Source of the DNA: Singulisphaera sp. GP187
GTDB lineage: Bacteria; Chloroflexota; Chloroflexia; Chloroflexales; Roseiflexaceae
Length of the DNA stretch: 64,000 nt
Direction of reading: 5' to 3'
Assembly (NCBI GenBank): GCA_943328915.2
Contig: CALQBW020000003.1
Coordinates: 1-64,000 of the forward strand
In this document: in pieces, positions 35,349 through 44,597 of the stretch
Layout: each line of letters begins with the position of its first letter
How positions within the stretch are numbered: the stretch's first letter is position 1
Notes under the pieces: generated by a model
Told to the model about the DNA's origin: nothing
The model's input: the letters and a program-made list of their open reading frames with translations, nothing else
Databases searched by the model: none
Program-made: the position numbers and the translations under genes

Positions 35349-37271
35349 TCAAATATCAAGGTTCCGCACTTCGGGGGCATGGGTTTGGATAAAGCGTTTG
35401 CGGGGCGGCACGAGGTCACCCATCAACATGGTAAACGTCTCTTCCGCAGCCACCGCATCGTCCATAGTGACCTGCAAAATAATCCGATTGGTAGGATTCA
35501 TCGTAGTATCCCACAATTGTTCGGCGTTCATTTCGCCCAACCCCTTGTAGCGCTGGATTTCCATACGACTGCGGTCACTCGGCGACAAACTCGCTGCATA
35601 TTCTTCACGGTCACGGTCATCATACACATAGCGTTCGTTTTTGCCGACTTTGAGACGGTACAACGGCGGTTGTGCAATATACAGATTGCCGCTTGTGATG
35701 AGTGGTCGCATATAACGGAAGAAAAACGTCAGTAACAAGGTACGGATGTGACTGCCATCGACATCGGCATCGCTCATCAAAAAGACGCGGTGGTAACGAA
35801 TTTTAGTGATGTCAAACTGATCGCCCACACTCGCCCCGATTGCCGTAATCAACGAACGCACTTCATTGTTCGACAACATTCGGTCAAGCCGACTTTTTTC
35901 GACATTCAGGATCTTACCACGCAACGGCAAAATCGCTTGGAACCGGCGATCGCGACCCTGCTTGGCGCTCCCACCGGCGCTGTCACCCTCTACGATAAAC
36001 AACTCGCAGTTGGCAGGGTTGTTGTCGGAGCAGTCGGCCAATTTGCCCGGCAACGAAAAGCCTTCGAGGGCTCCTTTACGCGCCGTTTCTCGTACTTTTT
36101 GGACGGCGAGGCGTGTACGGGCTGCAGAAACACATTTTTCGATGATCCGTTTGGCTTCAGCGGGGTTTTCTTCGAGCCATTGTTGCCACGAATCACCAAA
36201 CACGGTATTGACGGCGGTGGCAGCCACTGGGCTGACGAGTTTTTCTTTGGTTTGTGAGCTAAATTGTGGGTCGCGTAATTTAACACTAATCACCGCCGTC
36301 AACCCTTCGCGGACATCATCACCGGTCAAATTGGTGTCATTTTCTTTGAGCAGGTTCTTGCCGCGGGCATAGGTGTTGATGACACGGGTTAATGCATTGC
36401 GAAACCCCGTCACATGCGCGCCACCATCGGTATTGTTGATGTTGTTGGCAAATGAATAAATGGAGTCTGTGTCGTAGGTGTCGGTGTATTGCAACGAAAT
36501 CTCAACCGCCACATCATCCGCAATTCGGTCCACATAAAATGGATTTTTGTGGAGCACGGCACGGTCTTTGTTCAGGTGACGCACATACGAGCCAATGCCA
36601 CCCTCAAAATAAAAATTGTGTTCATTGTCATCGCGCTCGTCTACAAAACGAAAGCGTAACCCTTTGTTGAGGTATGACATTTCTCGGAAGCGTTGTGCCA
36701 AGGTACGGAAGTTGTAGTCGAGGGTTTGAATGATCGTCGTGTCTGGCAAAAACGTCGTCTCTGTGCCGTGACGTTCAGTCGGCTCTACATCAGTGATATC
36801 GCCTTGGGGAATACCGCATTGGAAAATTTGGTAATAGTGGCGACCGTTCCGGTAGACATCGACCCGGCAATAGGCGGACAACGCATTGACTGCCGACACG
36901 CCCACACCGTGCAACCCAGACGACACTTTGTACCCCGTCCCGCCAAACTTCCCACCTGCATGTAATACCGTCATCACCACTTGGAGTGTACTTACGCCCA
37001 TTTTGGGATGGATACCAACGGGGATACCCTGACCGTCGTCACTCACCGTGACAGAGCCATCTTCGTGGATGATGACTTCAACGGCAGTCGCGCGACCTGC
37101 CATAACTTCGTCGACGGAATTGTCGACGACTTCTCGCACCATCGTGTGTAATCCATTGATATCGGTCGGTCCAATATACATACCTGGGCGCTTCCGCACC
37201 GCTTCCATGCCTTCAAGGACTTGTATTTGACTCTCGTCGTACAATGAAGCTTGCATGCCTGCATCACTCAT
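35349..37271 (-). CDS. gyrB: DNA gyrase subunit B
   Basis: GyrB is the ATPase subunit of DNA gyrase, which introduces negative supercoils. The 640 residues are full length. The GHKL ATPase shows EVVDNSVDEVMAG, DDGQGIPV and GLHGVGVSAVNALS; the TOPRIM domain shows EGDSAGGSAKQGRDR and DADVDGSHIRTLLL; the C-terminus ends in FIQTHAPEVRNLDI, typical of GyrB. ParE is the alternative paralogue, but the C-terminus favours gyrase. The gene follows a membrane-protein gene by 34 bases on the same strand, so the two probably share the promoter with extended -10 at 38345. Confidence 0.95.
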   Translation of the reverse strand: MSDAGMQASLYDESQIQVLEGMEAVRKRPGMYIGPTDINGLHTMVREVVDNSVDEVMAGRATAVEVIIHEDGSVTVSDDGQGIPVGIHPKMGVSTLQVVMTVLHAGGKFGGTGYKVSSGLHGVGVSAVNALSAYCRVDVYRNGRHYYQIFQCGIPQGDITDVEPTERHGTETTFLPDTTIIQTLDYNFRTLAQRFREMSYLNKGLRFRFVDERDDNEHNFYFEGGIGSYVRHLNKDRAVLHKNPFYVDRIADDVAVEISLQYTDTYDTDSIYSFANNINNTDGGAHVTGFRNALTRVINTYARGKNLLKENDTNLTGDDVREGLTAVISVKLRDPQFSSQTKEKLVSPVAATAVNTVFGDSWQQWLEENPAEAKRIIEKCVSAARTRLAVQKVRETARKGALEGFSLPGKLADCSDNNPANCELFIVEGDSAGGSAKQGRDRRFQAILPLRGKILNVEKSRLDRMLSNNEVRSLITAIGASVGDQFDITKIRYHRVFLMSDADVDGSHIRTLLLTFFFRYMRPLITSGNLYIAQPPLYRLKVGKNERYVYDDRDREEYAASLSPSDRSRMEIQRYKGLGEMNAEQLWDTTMNPTNRIILQVTMDDAVAAEETFTMLMGDLVPPRKRFIQTHAPEVRNLDI

Positions 37272-37305
37272 AACTCGTTCTTTCCTCTACAATGATGCTG
37301 ACGCA

Positions 37306-38319
37306 TCAAACCCCACTTGTTCGCACCACAGGGGCGTGTTGACTTAATTGAAACAGGACAAAACGCAAGCGCGCCATAACCAACCCAGTCATCAAATACG
37401 TGCTGATTGCTACTACTGCAATACGCCCTATGAATGAGTCAATCAACCCAGTAAAAATAACGCCACTCCCCGCAGCAATTACCAACACTATCATCATGAG
37501 TGTGAGTGTGCGCCAAAACGATGACCGCACAATTTGGACACTTGTTTTTATCGCACGAATCGGACCAATCTGCGCAAGCACCATTACTTCTCGCGTAAAT
37601 CCGATATAAATACCGACCCACAACCAGACCCCTGCCCCAATAAAAACCACGAACGCCCCAAAGGCCGGACTCACTCCAAATAACAGCATCACAAAAATCG
37701 TCAGTGGAATCAGTAACAAAAGCATCACCGCAGCCATCAGCAATGCATAGAGAAGCAATACTGCCACGGTACGAACCGACCGGTATGGTACCTGTCGCCA
37801 TTCCGGCATACGTGTCACCCCACCACGTGCTAACTCCAAAAAAACGCCGCTGGCGATTACCGTCACCATGTTGATGACCGCAATCCAACCAAATAACGCC
37901 ACCGCATCAGCGATTTGGAAGGCATTATTCGCACCTATGGGTACCGATAATGCGACGATATATGGTAAACCAAGTGCGTCTGCACTTGCTCCTGCGGTAC
38001 GAAAGGTGTAAATCGAATACGGGACGACATTCAGCCACGCCAACTGTCCACGCATGTCTTGTTTGGCGATCTCATCAAGAATCAGCAACGATTGATCACG
38101 GACATCTTTTATATCGGCCGTACTTGCCCCATCTGGCTGTAGTTCACGCACCATTGCACTCGTTTTTGCCACAAGTGGTGCCAAAGAAACGCCCGGACCA
38201 AACCACAAGTACGCATTGATGATGAGTGGTACAAGCAATACCCACGGCGCCCGATTCAAGGCAGCATATGCGTCACTCAAGATATCTACGATACTCGGTG
38301 GAGTCGTCGGATTGGCCAC
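37306..38319 (-). CDS. Integral membrane protein of unknown function upstream of gyrB
   Basis: I recognise no named family. The protein is 337 residues with roughly six hydrophobic segments, a soluble stretch near residues 50-110, and a hydrophobic core containing FGWIAVINMVTVIASGVF. The start is decided by the ribosome site: AGGAGG abuts an ATG at 38325 with no spacer, whereas the GTG at 38319 (MANPTTPP) has the ideal 6-base spacing. It is the first gene of a likely two-gene message with gyrB. A TATAAT with TG extension lies at 38345-38350. Confidence 0.82.
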   Translation of the reverse strand: MANPTTPPSIVDILSDAYAALNRAPWVLLVPLIINAYLWFGPGVSLAPLVAKTSAMVRELQPDGASTADIKDVRDQSLLILDEIAKQDMRGQLAWLNVVPYSIYTFRTAGASADALGLPYIVALSVPIGANNAFQIADAVALFGWIAVINMVTVIASGVFLELARGGVTRMPEWRQVPYRSVRTVAVLLLYALLMAAVMLLLLIPLTIFVMLLFGVSPAFGAFVVFIGAGVWLWVGIYIGFTREVMVLAQIGPIRAIKTSVQIVRSSFWRTLTLMMIVLVIAAGSGVIFTGLIDSFIGRIAVVAISTYLMTGLVMARLRFVLFQLSQHAPVVRTSGV

Positions 38320-38344
38320 TGTCATCCTCCTGTAATTTAATCTA

Positions 38345-38353
38345 ATTATACCA
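38345..38353 (-). promoter_or_regulatory. Extended -10 promoter of the membrane protein-gyrB message
   Basis: On the minus strand TGGTATAAT is a perfect extended -10, about 25 bases before the GTG start. The -35 region is poor, which is usual for extended -10 promoters. Confidence 0.6.
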
Positions 38354-38526
38354 CAGACACGACTACACTGCCCTTTCGGAGATGCAAATCGTTTACGCTC
38401 GTTCGCTACAATCCGGCAAACAGAATGGTTCCTTCTCACATCGGAATTTCACCAATCAAATCCGATCACACCACACAACCCAAGGGATGCGGTATAGTAA
38501 GAGGAATAACCAAATAGGAGTCGCAA

Positions 38527-39384
38527 ATGAGTGATTTGCCTCATTATTCCCCACAAACCGAAAGTATCTATCGACGCCCGATTACTGCGCAACGACGACT
38601 GTTGGTCATATATGCCCACCCCGATGATGAAGCTTTTGGGAATGCGGGTATCATCCTGGCGGCTCGTCACGCGGGCATCGAAGTGCACTATATCTGCGCT
38701 ACTCGGGGCGAATGTGGAACCGTTGATGACCACTTCCTCACCCTATATCCCGATGTACGCGCGCTGCGAACTGCCGAACAAATGGCAGCAGCCGAAGCAT
38801 TGGACCTCGGTGCTGTGCACTTCCTGAATTACCGAGACAGCAATATGCCTGGCAGTTTAGATAACCAAAACCACCAAGCACTCGTGCAGGCGCCGGTCGG
38901 CGACGTGGCAACGCGCATTGCGACCCTCATCGATGACATCAAACCCGAATTCGTCATCACCTTTCCACCGTATGGTGGGTATGGCCATCCTGATCATATT
39001 GCAATCCATCATGCCAGCATGGCCGCCCTCGCCCACGCAACCTGGCATGTACCAAATGTCTTTTATTCGACTTTTTCAACCACACTCATTCGTGCGATTA
39101 TATTGTTCATGCGTATCATCCGTCGCAATCCTCGGGCATTTGGGCGCAATGGCGATATCGATGTGGTTCGGGTCGCCGAAGAAGCCACCCCCATTACTAC
39201 CACCGTTGATTGCCGCCATGTAATCCCAGCTAAAATAGCCGCGTGGCAATGTCATGCCAGCCAAGGTGGCAGGACAACGCGGGTGCCCCGGATTTGTTGG
39301 CGCTGGTTTTATGGCACCGAAACCCTCACACGCGTCACCCCTCCAGCCCTTGGGCACCGTGAGGTGCTACGGTTCGAGGCATGA
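38527..39384 (+). CDS. PIG-L/LmbE family deacetylase
   Basis: PIG-L-type zinc enzymes remove N-acetyl groups from amino sugars (GlcNAc-PI, GlcNAc-malate in bacillithiol, GlcNAc-inositol in mycothiol). The 285 residues show the zinc-binding AHPDDE near 30-35 and HPDH near 157-160, with ATRGECG between. No BshA or MshA homologue is adjacent, so the substrate is open. TAGGAG lies before the ATG. The stop overlaps the following GNAT gene by ATGA, and a deacetylase plus acetyltransferase pair may act in sequence on one substrate. Confidence 0.92.
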   Translation: MSDLPHYSPQTESIYRRPITAQRRLLVIYAHPDDEAFGNAGIILAARHAGIEVHYICATRGECGTVDDHFLTLYPDVRALRTAEQMAAAEALDLGAVHFLNYRDSNMPGSLDNQNHQALVQAPVGDVATRIATLIDDIKPEFVITFPPYGGYGHPDHIAIHHASMAALAHATWHVPNVFYSTFSTTLIRAIILFMRIIRRNPRAFGRNGDIDVVRVAEEATPITTTVDCRHVIPAKIAAWQCHASQGGRTTRVPRICWRWFYGTETLTRVTPPALGHREVLRFEA

Positions 39385-40004
39385 GCGATTCTCCGATTAC
39401 TATTCGTGCCGCCACCCCAGCAGACATCGACGACGTCGTAGCTGTGCATCGTGATGCCTTTAATGATAAATTTCTGGCGGCATTTGGCCGCGCCAAATTC
39501 CAAATTGGCGTTGACTTGATGGCCGAAACCTGGCGGCGTCAAGGTACTGCTGGGCTGCAAGGGATGTGGGTTGCAATTATTGATAATCAGATTGTGGCGA
39601 CAATCGCCCTACGTGCCCGCATTACGATGCGCCAATTGCCCCCGGTGCCCGTAGAATGGTTATTCATCAAAGCATTAGGCGTTACTCGGGCCATGTATGC
39701 CCTCACCGCTTTATCGATTATTGACCACCCCATAGCCAACAACGAACTCTATATCAGTGATGTGGCGGTGCGCAGGAATTACCAACGACGGGGGGTCGCC
39801 AGGGCATTATTGCAACACGCGGTGAGCGAAGCGCGCCGGCTCAATCTCAGTTCACTGTGCTTATTGGTAAGTGCCTCCAACACGCCAGCCATCACCCTCT
39901 ACACACAAGCTGGCTATCGCATCGATACTACCCAATTTTCTTTTTTGGCGTGGCTCATGATGCGTCGCTGGCAATGGTTACTTTTACGCGCCAAACCGCA
40001 GTAG
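39381..40004 (+). CDS. GNAT N-acetyltransferase
   Basis: This 207-residue GNAT protein has the acetyl-CoA loop RRNYQRRGVARALLQHAV and the later NTPAITLYTQAGYRID. An insertion of hydrophobic residues in the middle (about 85-115) is a little unusual. It is translationally coupled to the PIG-L deacetylase upstream (ATGA). Its stop codon lies within the left arm of a 13-bp inverted repeat shared with the converging acyltransferase gene. Substrate unknown. Confidence 0.88.
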   Translation: MSDSPITIRAATPADIDDVVAVHRDAFNDKFLAAFGRAKFQIGVDLMAETWRRQGTAGLQGMWVAIIDNQIVATIALRARITMRQLPPVPVEWLFIKALGVTRAMYALTALSIIDHPIANNELYISDVAVRRNYQRRGVARALLQHAVSEARRLNLSSLCLLVSASNTPAITLYTQAGYRIDTTQFSFLAWLMMRRWQWLLLRAKPQ

Positions 40005-40030
40005 GTGCGAGACTTGCCTCGCACCTACTG
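39999..40030. terminator. Inverted repeat containing the stop codons of two converging genes
   Basis: CAGTAGGTGCGAG (39999-40011) and CTCGCACCTACTG (40018-40030) form a perfect 13-bp stem with a 6-base loop. The TAG of the GNAT gene is in the left arm and the TAG of the acyltransferase in the right arm. No T tract follows on either strand. Confidence 0.7.
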
Positions 40031-40858
40031 ACGGGCCGCTCGTTCTTGGTTTATTAATTCACGCATAACAGCAGTCAAACCACCGCCACCAATCAGCGGT
40101 GGCGCACAGCGTACGCGCACCAACGGCGCTCGGTACCACGGCACGATGAGCTGCAAGGTGGCCGCAAACCAATCGCGGTCTTTACGGATTGGCATGCGCC
40201 GCACCCACCAGTTTTGCAGGGCGCGGGCCGAAATCACCCCACTCACCAGTGCTCCTACAACCGGCAAACCTGGGATCAGTCGACAAAAAAACGCCGTCAC
40301 GGCTGACCAATCGCGTAGTGTGGATGCGGCGTCTTCCATGACTGCCGGATCTGGTTCGATATGACCCGCAGGGAATGTCAACAACGCCCCACCATTACGC
40401 AGATGTCGCGCCGCAATTCGCATCACCTTGGCACGACCAGCCACATCATCTGGTACACATATCAAGCGTGCCGCCACATTGGGTAACGCCCGCAACAACG
40501 GCCGATCGGCGGCAATCACTAACACATCAGGGCGATTAATCGCCACAAACATTGCCGAGGTATCGACCATACCCGGATGATTGGCACAAATCAAAACAGC
40601 CCCCGTTCGCGGGATATAGTCTGTATGAACATATTCGGCCTGCGTGGCGTATTGATCAACAATCACTTGCCCGGCGGCAGCCAGGCTTTGCTGACCGGCC
40701 AACTGGTCGCATGCCGCCATACTCTGCGCCAAACGCCGCGCCGGCCACCAGCCCAGTACCGCCACAATCCGACGGAGCACTGGTCGCTGATCAACCTTGA
40801 ATGATTTTTGCAAATCAGCAACATTCATCGCGGTCAACACATCAATATTTGCCTGCAT
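40025..40858 (-). CDS. Lysophospholipid acyltransferase (PlsC-like)
   Basis: This 277-residue protein belongs to the PlsC/LPLAT family, which transfers acyl groups to lysophosphatidic acid or similar lipids. The catalytic HX4D motif appears as NHPGMVD. The second motif reads FPAGHIEPD in place of the usual FPEGT, so it is an atypical member and the acceptor may not be lysophosphatidate. GGAGTGAGGC precedes the ATG. A strong terminator separates it from the efflux operon upstream. Confidence 0.87.
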   Translation of the reverse strand: MQANIDVLTAMNVADLQKSFKVDQRPVLRRIVAVLGWWPARRLAQSMAACDQLAGQQSLAAAGQVIVDQYATQAEYVHTDYIPRTGAVLICANHPGMVDTSAMFVAINRPDVLVIAADRPLLRALPNVAARLICVPDDVAGRAKVMRIAARHLRNGGALLTFPAGHIEPDPAVMEDAASTLRDWSAVTAFFCRLIPGLPVVGALVSGVISARALQNWWVRRMPIRKDRDWFAATLQLIVPWYRAPLVRVRCAPPLIGGGGLTAVMRELINQERAARQ

Positions 40859-40877
40859 GCCTCACTCCATTCCCCAA

Positions 40878-40912
40878 TAAAAAGCGCACCATAGCCGTGG
40901 CTATGGTGCGCT
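40878..40912 (-). terminator. Terminator of the TetR-ABC efflux operon
   Basis: Perfect 14-bp arms (40883-40896 and 40899-40912) with a 2-base gap are followed on the minus strand by TTTTTATT, 13 bases past the permease stop. Confidence 0.88.
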
Positions 40913-40925
40913 GATACATGCCAGA

Positions 40926-42176
40926 CTATTCGTAGCGCAAGGCTTCGATAGGCAACAACAGGGCCGCCCGTTTTGCCGGGTAATACCCGAAGCCAATTCC
41001 AATGCCTAAGGCAAAAATCAGCGAGATAATCACCGCCGGAATCGACAGAATCATCCCCAATCCCGCCGCCGAGGCAATTCCCAAAACCAACGCCACTGCA
41101 AAGCCAATTCCGATAAAACTGCCGATCAAACTAATCGTGGCGGCTTCGATGACGAATTGCCCCAACACATCTCGATCGGTGGCACCCAAGGCTTTGCGCA
41201 CGCCGATTTCGCGGGTACGCTCAGTCACTGCGACCAACATAATGTTCATAATGCCAATCCCACCCACCACCAAACTAATCCCTGCCACAACGGCAATAAA
41301 TCCAGTGATTGCGCTGTTAATTCCATTCAAAATCCCCAGCGCTTGGGTGGGTGAATTAATTTTGAAGTCATCGATGGCCCCTACCGGCACATTGCGGGCA
41401 TCGCGCAATGTCGCCGTAATCAAGGCTTCTGCTTTGGTTACGACCCCTTCGGTGCGTAACCCCAACAAAATCGACGACATCTTGAGACCCCGGCCAGGCA
41501 AATCTTGGTTACCGGCAATGCGCAAGCGGGCAGTTCCTGACGGCACGAGGATGCGTTGATCAGACGAAAAAGGGCCACCGGCGCCTTTAATTACCCCGAG
41601 GATTTTGATGCTCTGCCCATTGATAATGATGGTTTGCCCCACCGCCTTCGCACGATTTTCGACACCCTTGCCAAACAAATCCTCGGTCACGAGCGACCCG
41701 AGTACGGCCACGCGGTCGGAGTCTAGTTCTTCTTCGAGAGTAAAAAATCGCCCAGCTTCGAGGGGTACCGACTGGACTTTTTGATAATCAGCACCCGTTC
41801 CCACCACCAACGAATCGACTTCGACGGTGCCAGAGCGGGCCCGCACTTTGATGGCTACTTCGGGAACGATAGTACGAAAAATATCAGGGTGCGTGGTGAC
41901 CATTTTGTCCAAGGCATTAAAGTCCTTGATGGACAACAATCCATATCCCGACGATACCCGAGCGCCGTTGGCATCGGGGTCGCCAGGCAAAATCGCCACC
42001 CGACGCGTCCCCAAATCGATGAAGCGCTCAAATACTTGTCCTTGCAAGGCATTGCCCAACGACAACACCGACACCAAGGTAGACGAACCAATAATAATCC
42101 CCAGCATAGTCAACAGCGAACGAAAGGTATTGGCGCGCAAGCTTTGCCACGCCATGCGTAATTGTTCACCCCACAT
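40926..42176 (-). CDS. MacB-type ABC transporter permease (FtsX family)
   Basis: This 416-residue permease has the MacB/FtsX layout: helix 1 near residues 20-42, a MacB periplasmic core domain of about 220 residues, then three C-terminal helices. The block AVTERTREIGVRKALGA is diagnostic. With the ATPase and membrane-fusion genes it forms an exporter for antibiotics, peptides or lipids. It overlaps the ATPase gene by 11 bases. The ATG is preceded by GGAGG at 6 bases. Confidence 0.92.
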   Translation of the reverse strand: MWGEQLRMAWQSLRANTFRSLLTMLGIIIGSSTLVSVLSLGNALQGQVFERFIDLGTRRVAILPGDPDANGARVSSGYGLLSIKDFNALDKMVTTHPDIFRTIVPEVAIKVRARSGTVEVDSLVVGTGADYQKVQSVPLEAGRFFTLEEELDSDRVAVLGSLVTEDLFGKGVENRAKAVGQTIIINGQSIKILGVIKGAGGPFSSDQRILVPSGTARLRIAGNQDLPGRGLKMSSILLGLRTEGVVTKAEALITATLRDARNVPVGAIDDFKINSPTQALGILNGINSAITGFIAVVAGISLVVGGIGIMNIMLVAVTERTREIGVRKALGATDRDVLGQFVIEAATISLIGSFIGIGFAVALVLGIASAAGLGMILSIPAVIISLIFALGIGIGFGYYPAKRAALLLPIEALRYE

Positions 42177-42918
42177 GTGGCACCTCCGTCACGACTCGCC
42201 CCAATGCGTCAGTATTTATTCCATAATATTCGTGCAAGGCATCCATGTTTAATTGGCCGTCGCGCAAACTAACGATTCGGTCCATTTGCTTGCCGACTTC
42301 GGCATCGTGGGTTACCACCACCACCGTGATGCCTTGCTCGCGGTTGAGTTGGCGAAAGAGCGCCATGATTTCGTGGCCAGTACGGCTGTCGAGTGCGCCG
42401 GTTGGTTCATCTGCCAACAAAATCGCAGGATTGTTGACCAAGGCCCGCGCAATGGCTACCCGTTGCTTTTGACCACCAGACAACTCGTTGGGGCGGTTAT
42501 TGAGGCGATTGCCCAAGCCGACCGCTTCGAGCGCTGCTTTGGCTCGTGCTTCCCGTTCGCCCATACCCACCCGAGCATACACCATCGGCAAGGCGACGTT
42601 TTGCAAGGCAGTCAGCCGCGGCAACAGATTGAAGTTTTGAAAGATAAAACCGAGCTTTTGGTTGCGCACTCCCGCTTGGGCCGTGCGATCAAGGCCGCTT
42701 GTCTCGATACCGTCCAGCAAATAGGTGCCACTCGTTGGGACATCGAGCAACCCGATGATGGTCATTAAGGTGCTTTTGCCACTGCCTGATGGACCCATGA
42801 TGCCAACCATTTCGCCTTTGGCAATAGTGAGCGAGACGTTATCCAAGGCAACGACGCGGTTATCGCCGCCATCGAAAATTTTGGAGACGTGGTGAATCGC
42901 AACGACGTCAGTGCTCAT
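42166..42918 (-). CDS. MacB-type ABC transporter ATPase
   Basis: This 250-residue ABC ATPase energises the adjacent permease. Walker A is GPSGSGKST, the Q loop FQNFNLLPRL, the signature LSGGQKQRVAIARAL and Walker B ILLADEPTGALD, as in the LolD/MacB group. About 25 residues follow the usual end of the domain. ATGA overlap couples it to the membrane-fusion gene upstream, and its 3' end overlaps the permease gene. Confidence 0.94.
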   Translation of the reverse strand: MSTDVVAIHHVSKIFDGGDNRVVALDNVSLTIAKGEMVGIMGPSGSGKSTLMTIIGLLDVPTSGTYLLDGIETSGLDRTAQAGVRNQKLGFIFQNFNLLPRLTALQNVALPMVYARVGMGEREARAKAALEAVGLGNRLNNRPNELSGGQKQRVAIARALVNNPAILLADEPTGALDSRTGHEIMALFRQLNREQGITVVVVTHDAEVGKQMDRIVSLRDGQLNMDALHEYYGINTDALGRVVTEVPHVG

Positions 42919-44597
42919 TTACTTGCCTCTCCATCGATTTCGACAACATCGCCCACAGCCACACCGCTCTTAATTTCGACCAAATCGTCACCACGCACAC
43001 CCGTTTCAACGGTACGGACCTCACGGACGCCGTTTTTAATCACGCTCACTTTTTGGACGCCGTCAACGAGATGCACTGCAGCGCGGGGCAGACCGATGGC
43101 GTTTTTGGCTTGGGCAGTAATGATTTGGGCAGAAGCCGTCATCCCAGATTTGACCACGCGTTGATCTGGAGTCGCTTCGACAGTGACTTTGTACGACACG
43201 ACACCATTATTGATAGTCGCTTGCGGAGCAACGCGTACCACTAAGCCTTGTAAGGCAGGGGCACCGAGGGCATCGACCAACACATCGACCTTTTGACCGA
43301 CAGCGACATGGGCCACATCGACTTCATCGACGGTTATTTCCACCGCGAATTTCGTGATATCAATCAAATTGACGACTGGGGCGGTGGATACTAATTCACC
43401 AACTTTCGCACTCACATCGGCTACCACACCGGCAAACGGGGCGGTCAAGGTAGCATCGTCTAAATTGACGCCAGCCATTTGCTTTTGGGCTTGGGCTTGC
43501 GTCAGCCGCGCGTTGGCGCGATCGAGCCCCGCGGTAGCCGCGGCAACGTTGGCTTCTTGAGCGGCGACTTGGGCATTCCGTTGGTCACCGAGCAGTTTGC
43601 CGAGATTCGATTCCGCCGTCGCTACTGCCGCTTTGGCAGCAGCCACATCGGCACCAGCGCCGCTGGACAGTGCTGCTAAATCGGCTTGGGCAGTATTCAC
43701 ACGTGATTCGGCAGTGGCAATCCCACTGATTTCGGCTTGACGGGCGGCATCTGCATCACGGGTCGCTTGTGCTAACAACGCCGTGGCGTTTTCGTTGGCA
43801 CGCACTGCCGCATTGTATTTGCCTGCATAGTCGCGTATGTCGCTTTGGCTCAATTCACGGCCGGTCCGGGGATCGGTGCCTTTATCGATAACATGTTGGT
43901 TATCTTCGCTTGCGCCAGTCATTGCCGATTGGGCATCGGCCAAATCATTGGCGCGCTGGGCCACCAATGTATCGGCTTGCGCTTTGGCCACCGCAAGTGT
44001 TTTGCGCTGAGTATCGAGGTTGGCTTGGGCATCGACGACGGCAGCCTGGGTTCGTGCCAATACATCGGCCCGGGTACCATTGCTGAGTAACGCCAAGCGT
44101 GCTTGGGCTTCGGTCAAATACGCCCGGGCAGCGGAAATGTCATTTGCCGTCACACTACCGACGGTTTGATTGAGGACCGCTTGCGCCCCTGCCAATTGGG
44201 CCGCAGCGACGGCCACATCTGCTTGGGCCAGAGTCAATGCTGCGGTCGCGGATTGGGCGTCGAGGGACAACATGTTGTCTTCGAGTTTGACGAGGGGTGC
44301 ATGTTGCGCCACAGTATCGCCCGCCACCACCAACACTGCCGCGACACGTCCACCACTGGTATAACTGAGATTTGCACTGCTACGCGGAGTCATTTTGCCA
44401 GTCGCAGTAATACTTGCCGTAATGTCCCCTTGGGTAGCAGTGACAGTGGCTCCGATGGCCGTGGCAGCCGCCGTGCTTTGTAACGAACGAAATACAATTG
44501 CGCCCACAATTGCCACAATGACCACGCCAATAATTACCATCATACGTCTTGAAATTTGTGGAATGCGATTACGCCAACTTTGTGAAATCACTGCCAT
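42915..44597 (-). CDS. HlyD/MacA-type membrane-fusion protein
   Basis: This 560-residue adaptor subunit links the exporter to the outside. A single N-terminal membrane helix (about 19-40) is followed by a lipoyl/biotinyl-like half, a very long Ala- and Gln-rich coiled-coil (about 110-370, with repeats such as AQADVAVAAAQLAGAQA), the second lipoyl half (TLTAPFAGVVADVSAKVGE) and a beta-barrel domain. The coiled coil is longer than in MacA. The start overlaps the TetR gene by 29 bases, with AAGGAG 8 bases before the ATG. Confidence 0.92.
   Translation of the reverse strand: MAVISQSWRNRIPQISRRMMVIIGVVIVAIVGAIVFRSLQSTAAATAIGATVTATQGDITASITATGKMTPRSSANLSYTSGGRVAAVLVVAGDTVAQHAPLVKLEDNMLSLDAQSATAALTLAQADVAVAAAQLAGAQAVLNQTVGSVTANDISAARAYLTEAQARLALLSNGTRADVLARTQAAVVDAQANLDTQRKTLAVAKAQADTLVAQRANDLADAQSAMTGASEDNQHVIDKGTDPRTGRELSQSDIRDYAGKYNAAVRANENATALLAQATRDADAARQAEISGIATAESRVNTAQADLAALSSGAGADVAAAKAAVATAESNLGKLLGDQRNAQVAAQEANVAAATAGLDRANARLTQAQAQKQMAGVNLDDATLTAPFAGVVADVSAKVGELVSTAPVVNLIDITKFAVEITVDEVDVAHVAVGQKVDVLVDALGAPALQGLVVRVAPQATINNGVVSYKVTVEATPDQRVVKSGMTASAQIITAQAKNAIGLPRAAVHLVDGVQKVSVIKNGVREVRTVETGVRGDDLVEIKSGVAVGDVVEIDGEASK

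Noticed and set aside
37770-37800. GACCGGT dyad as another TetR site
   Set aside because: It lies inside the coding region of the membrane protein gene and is expected by chance.
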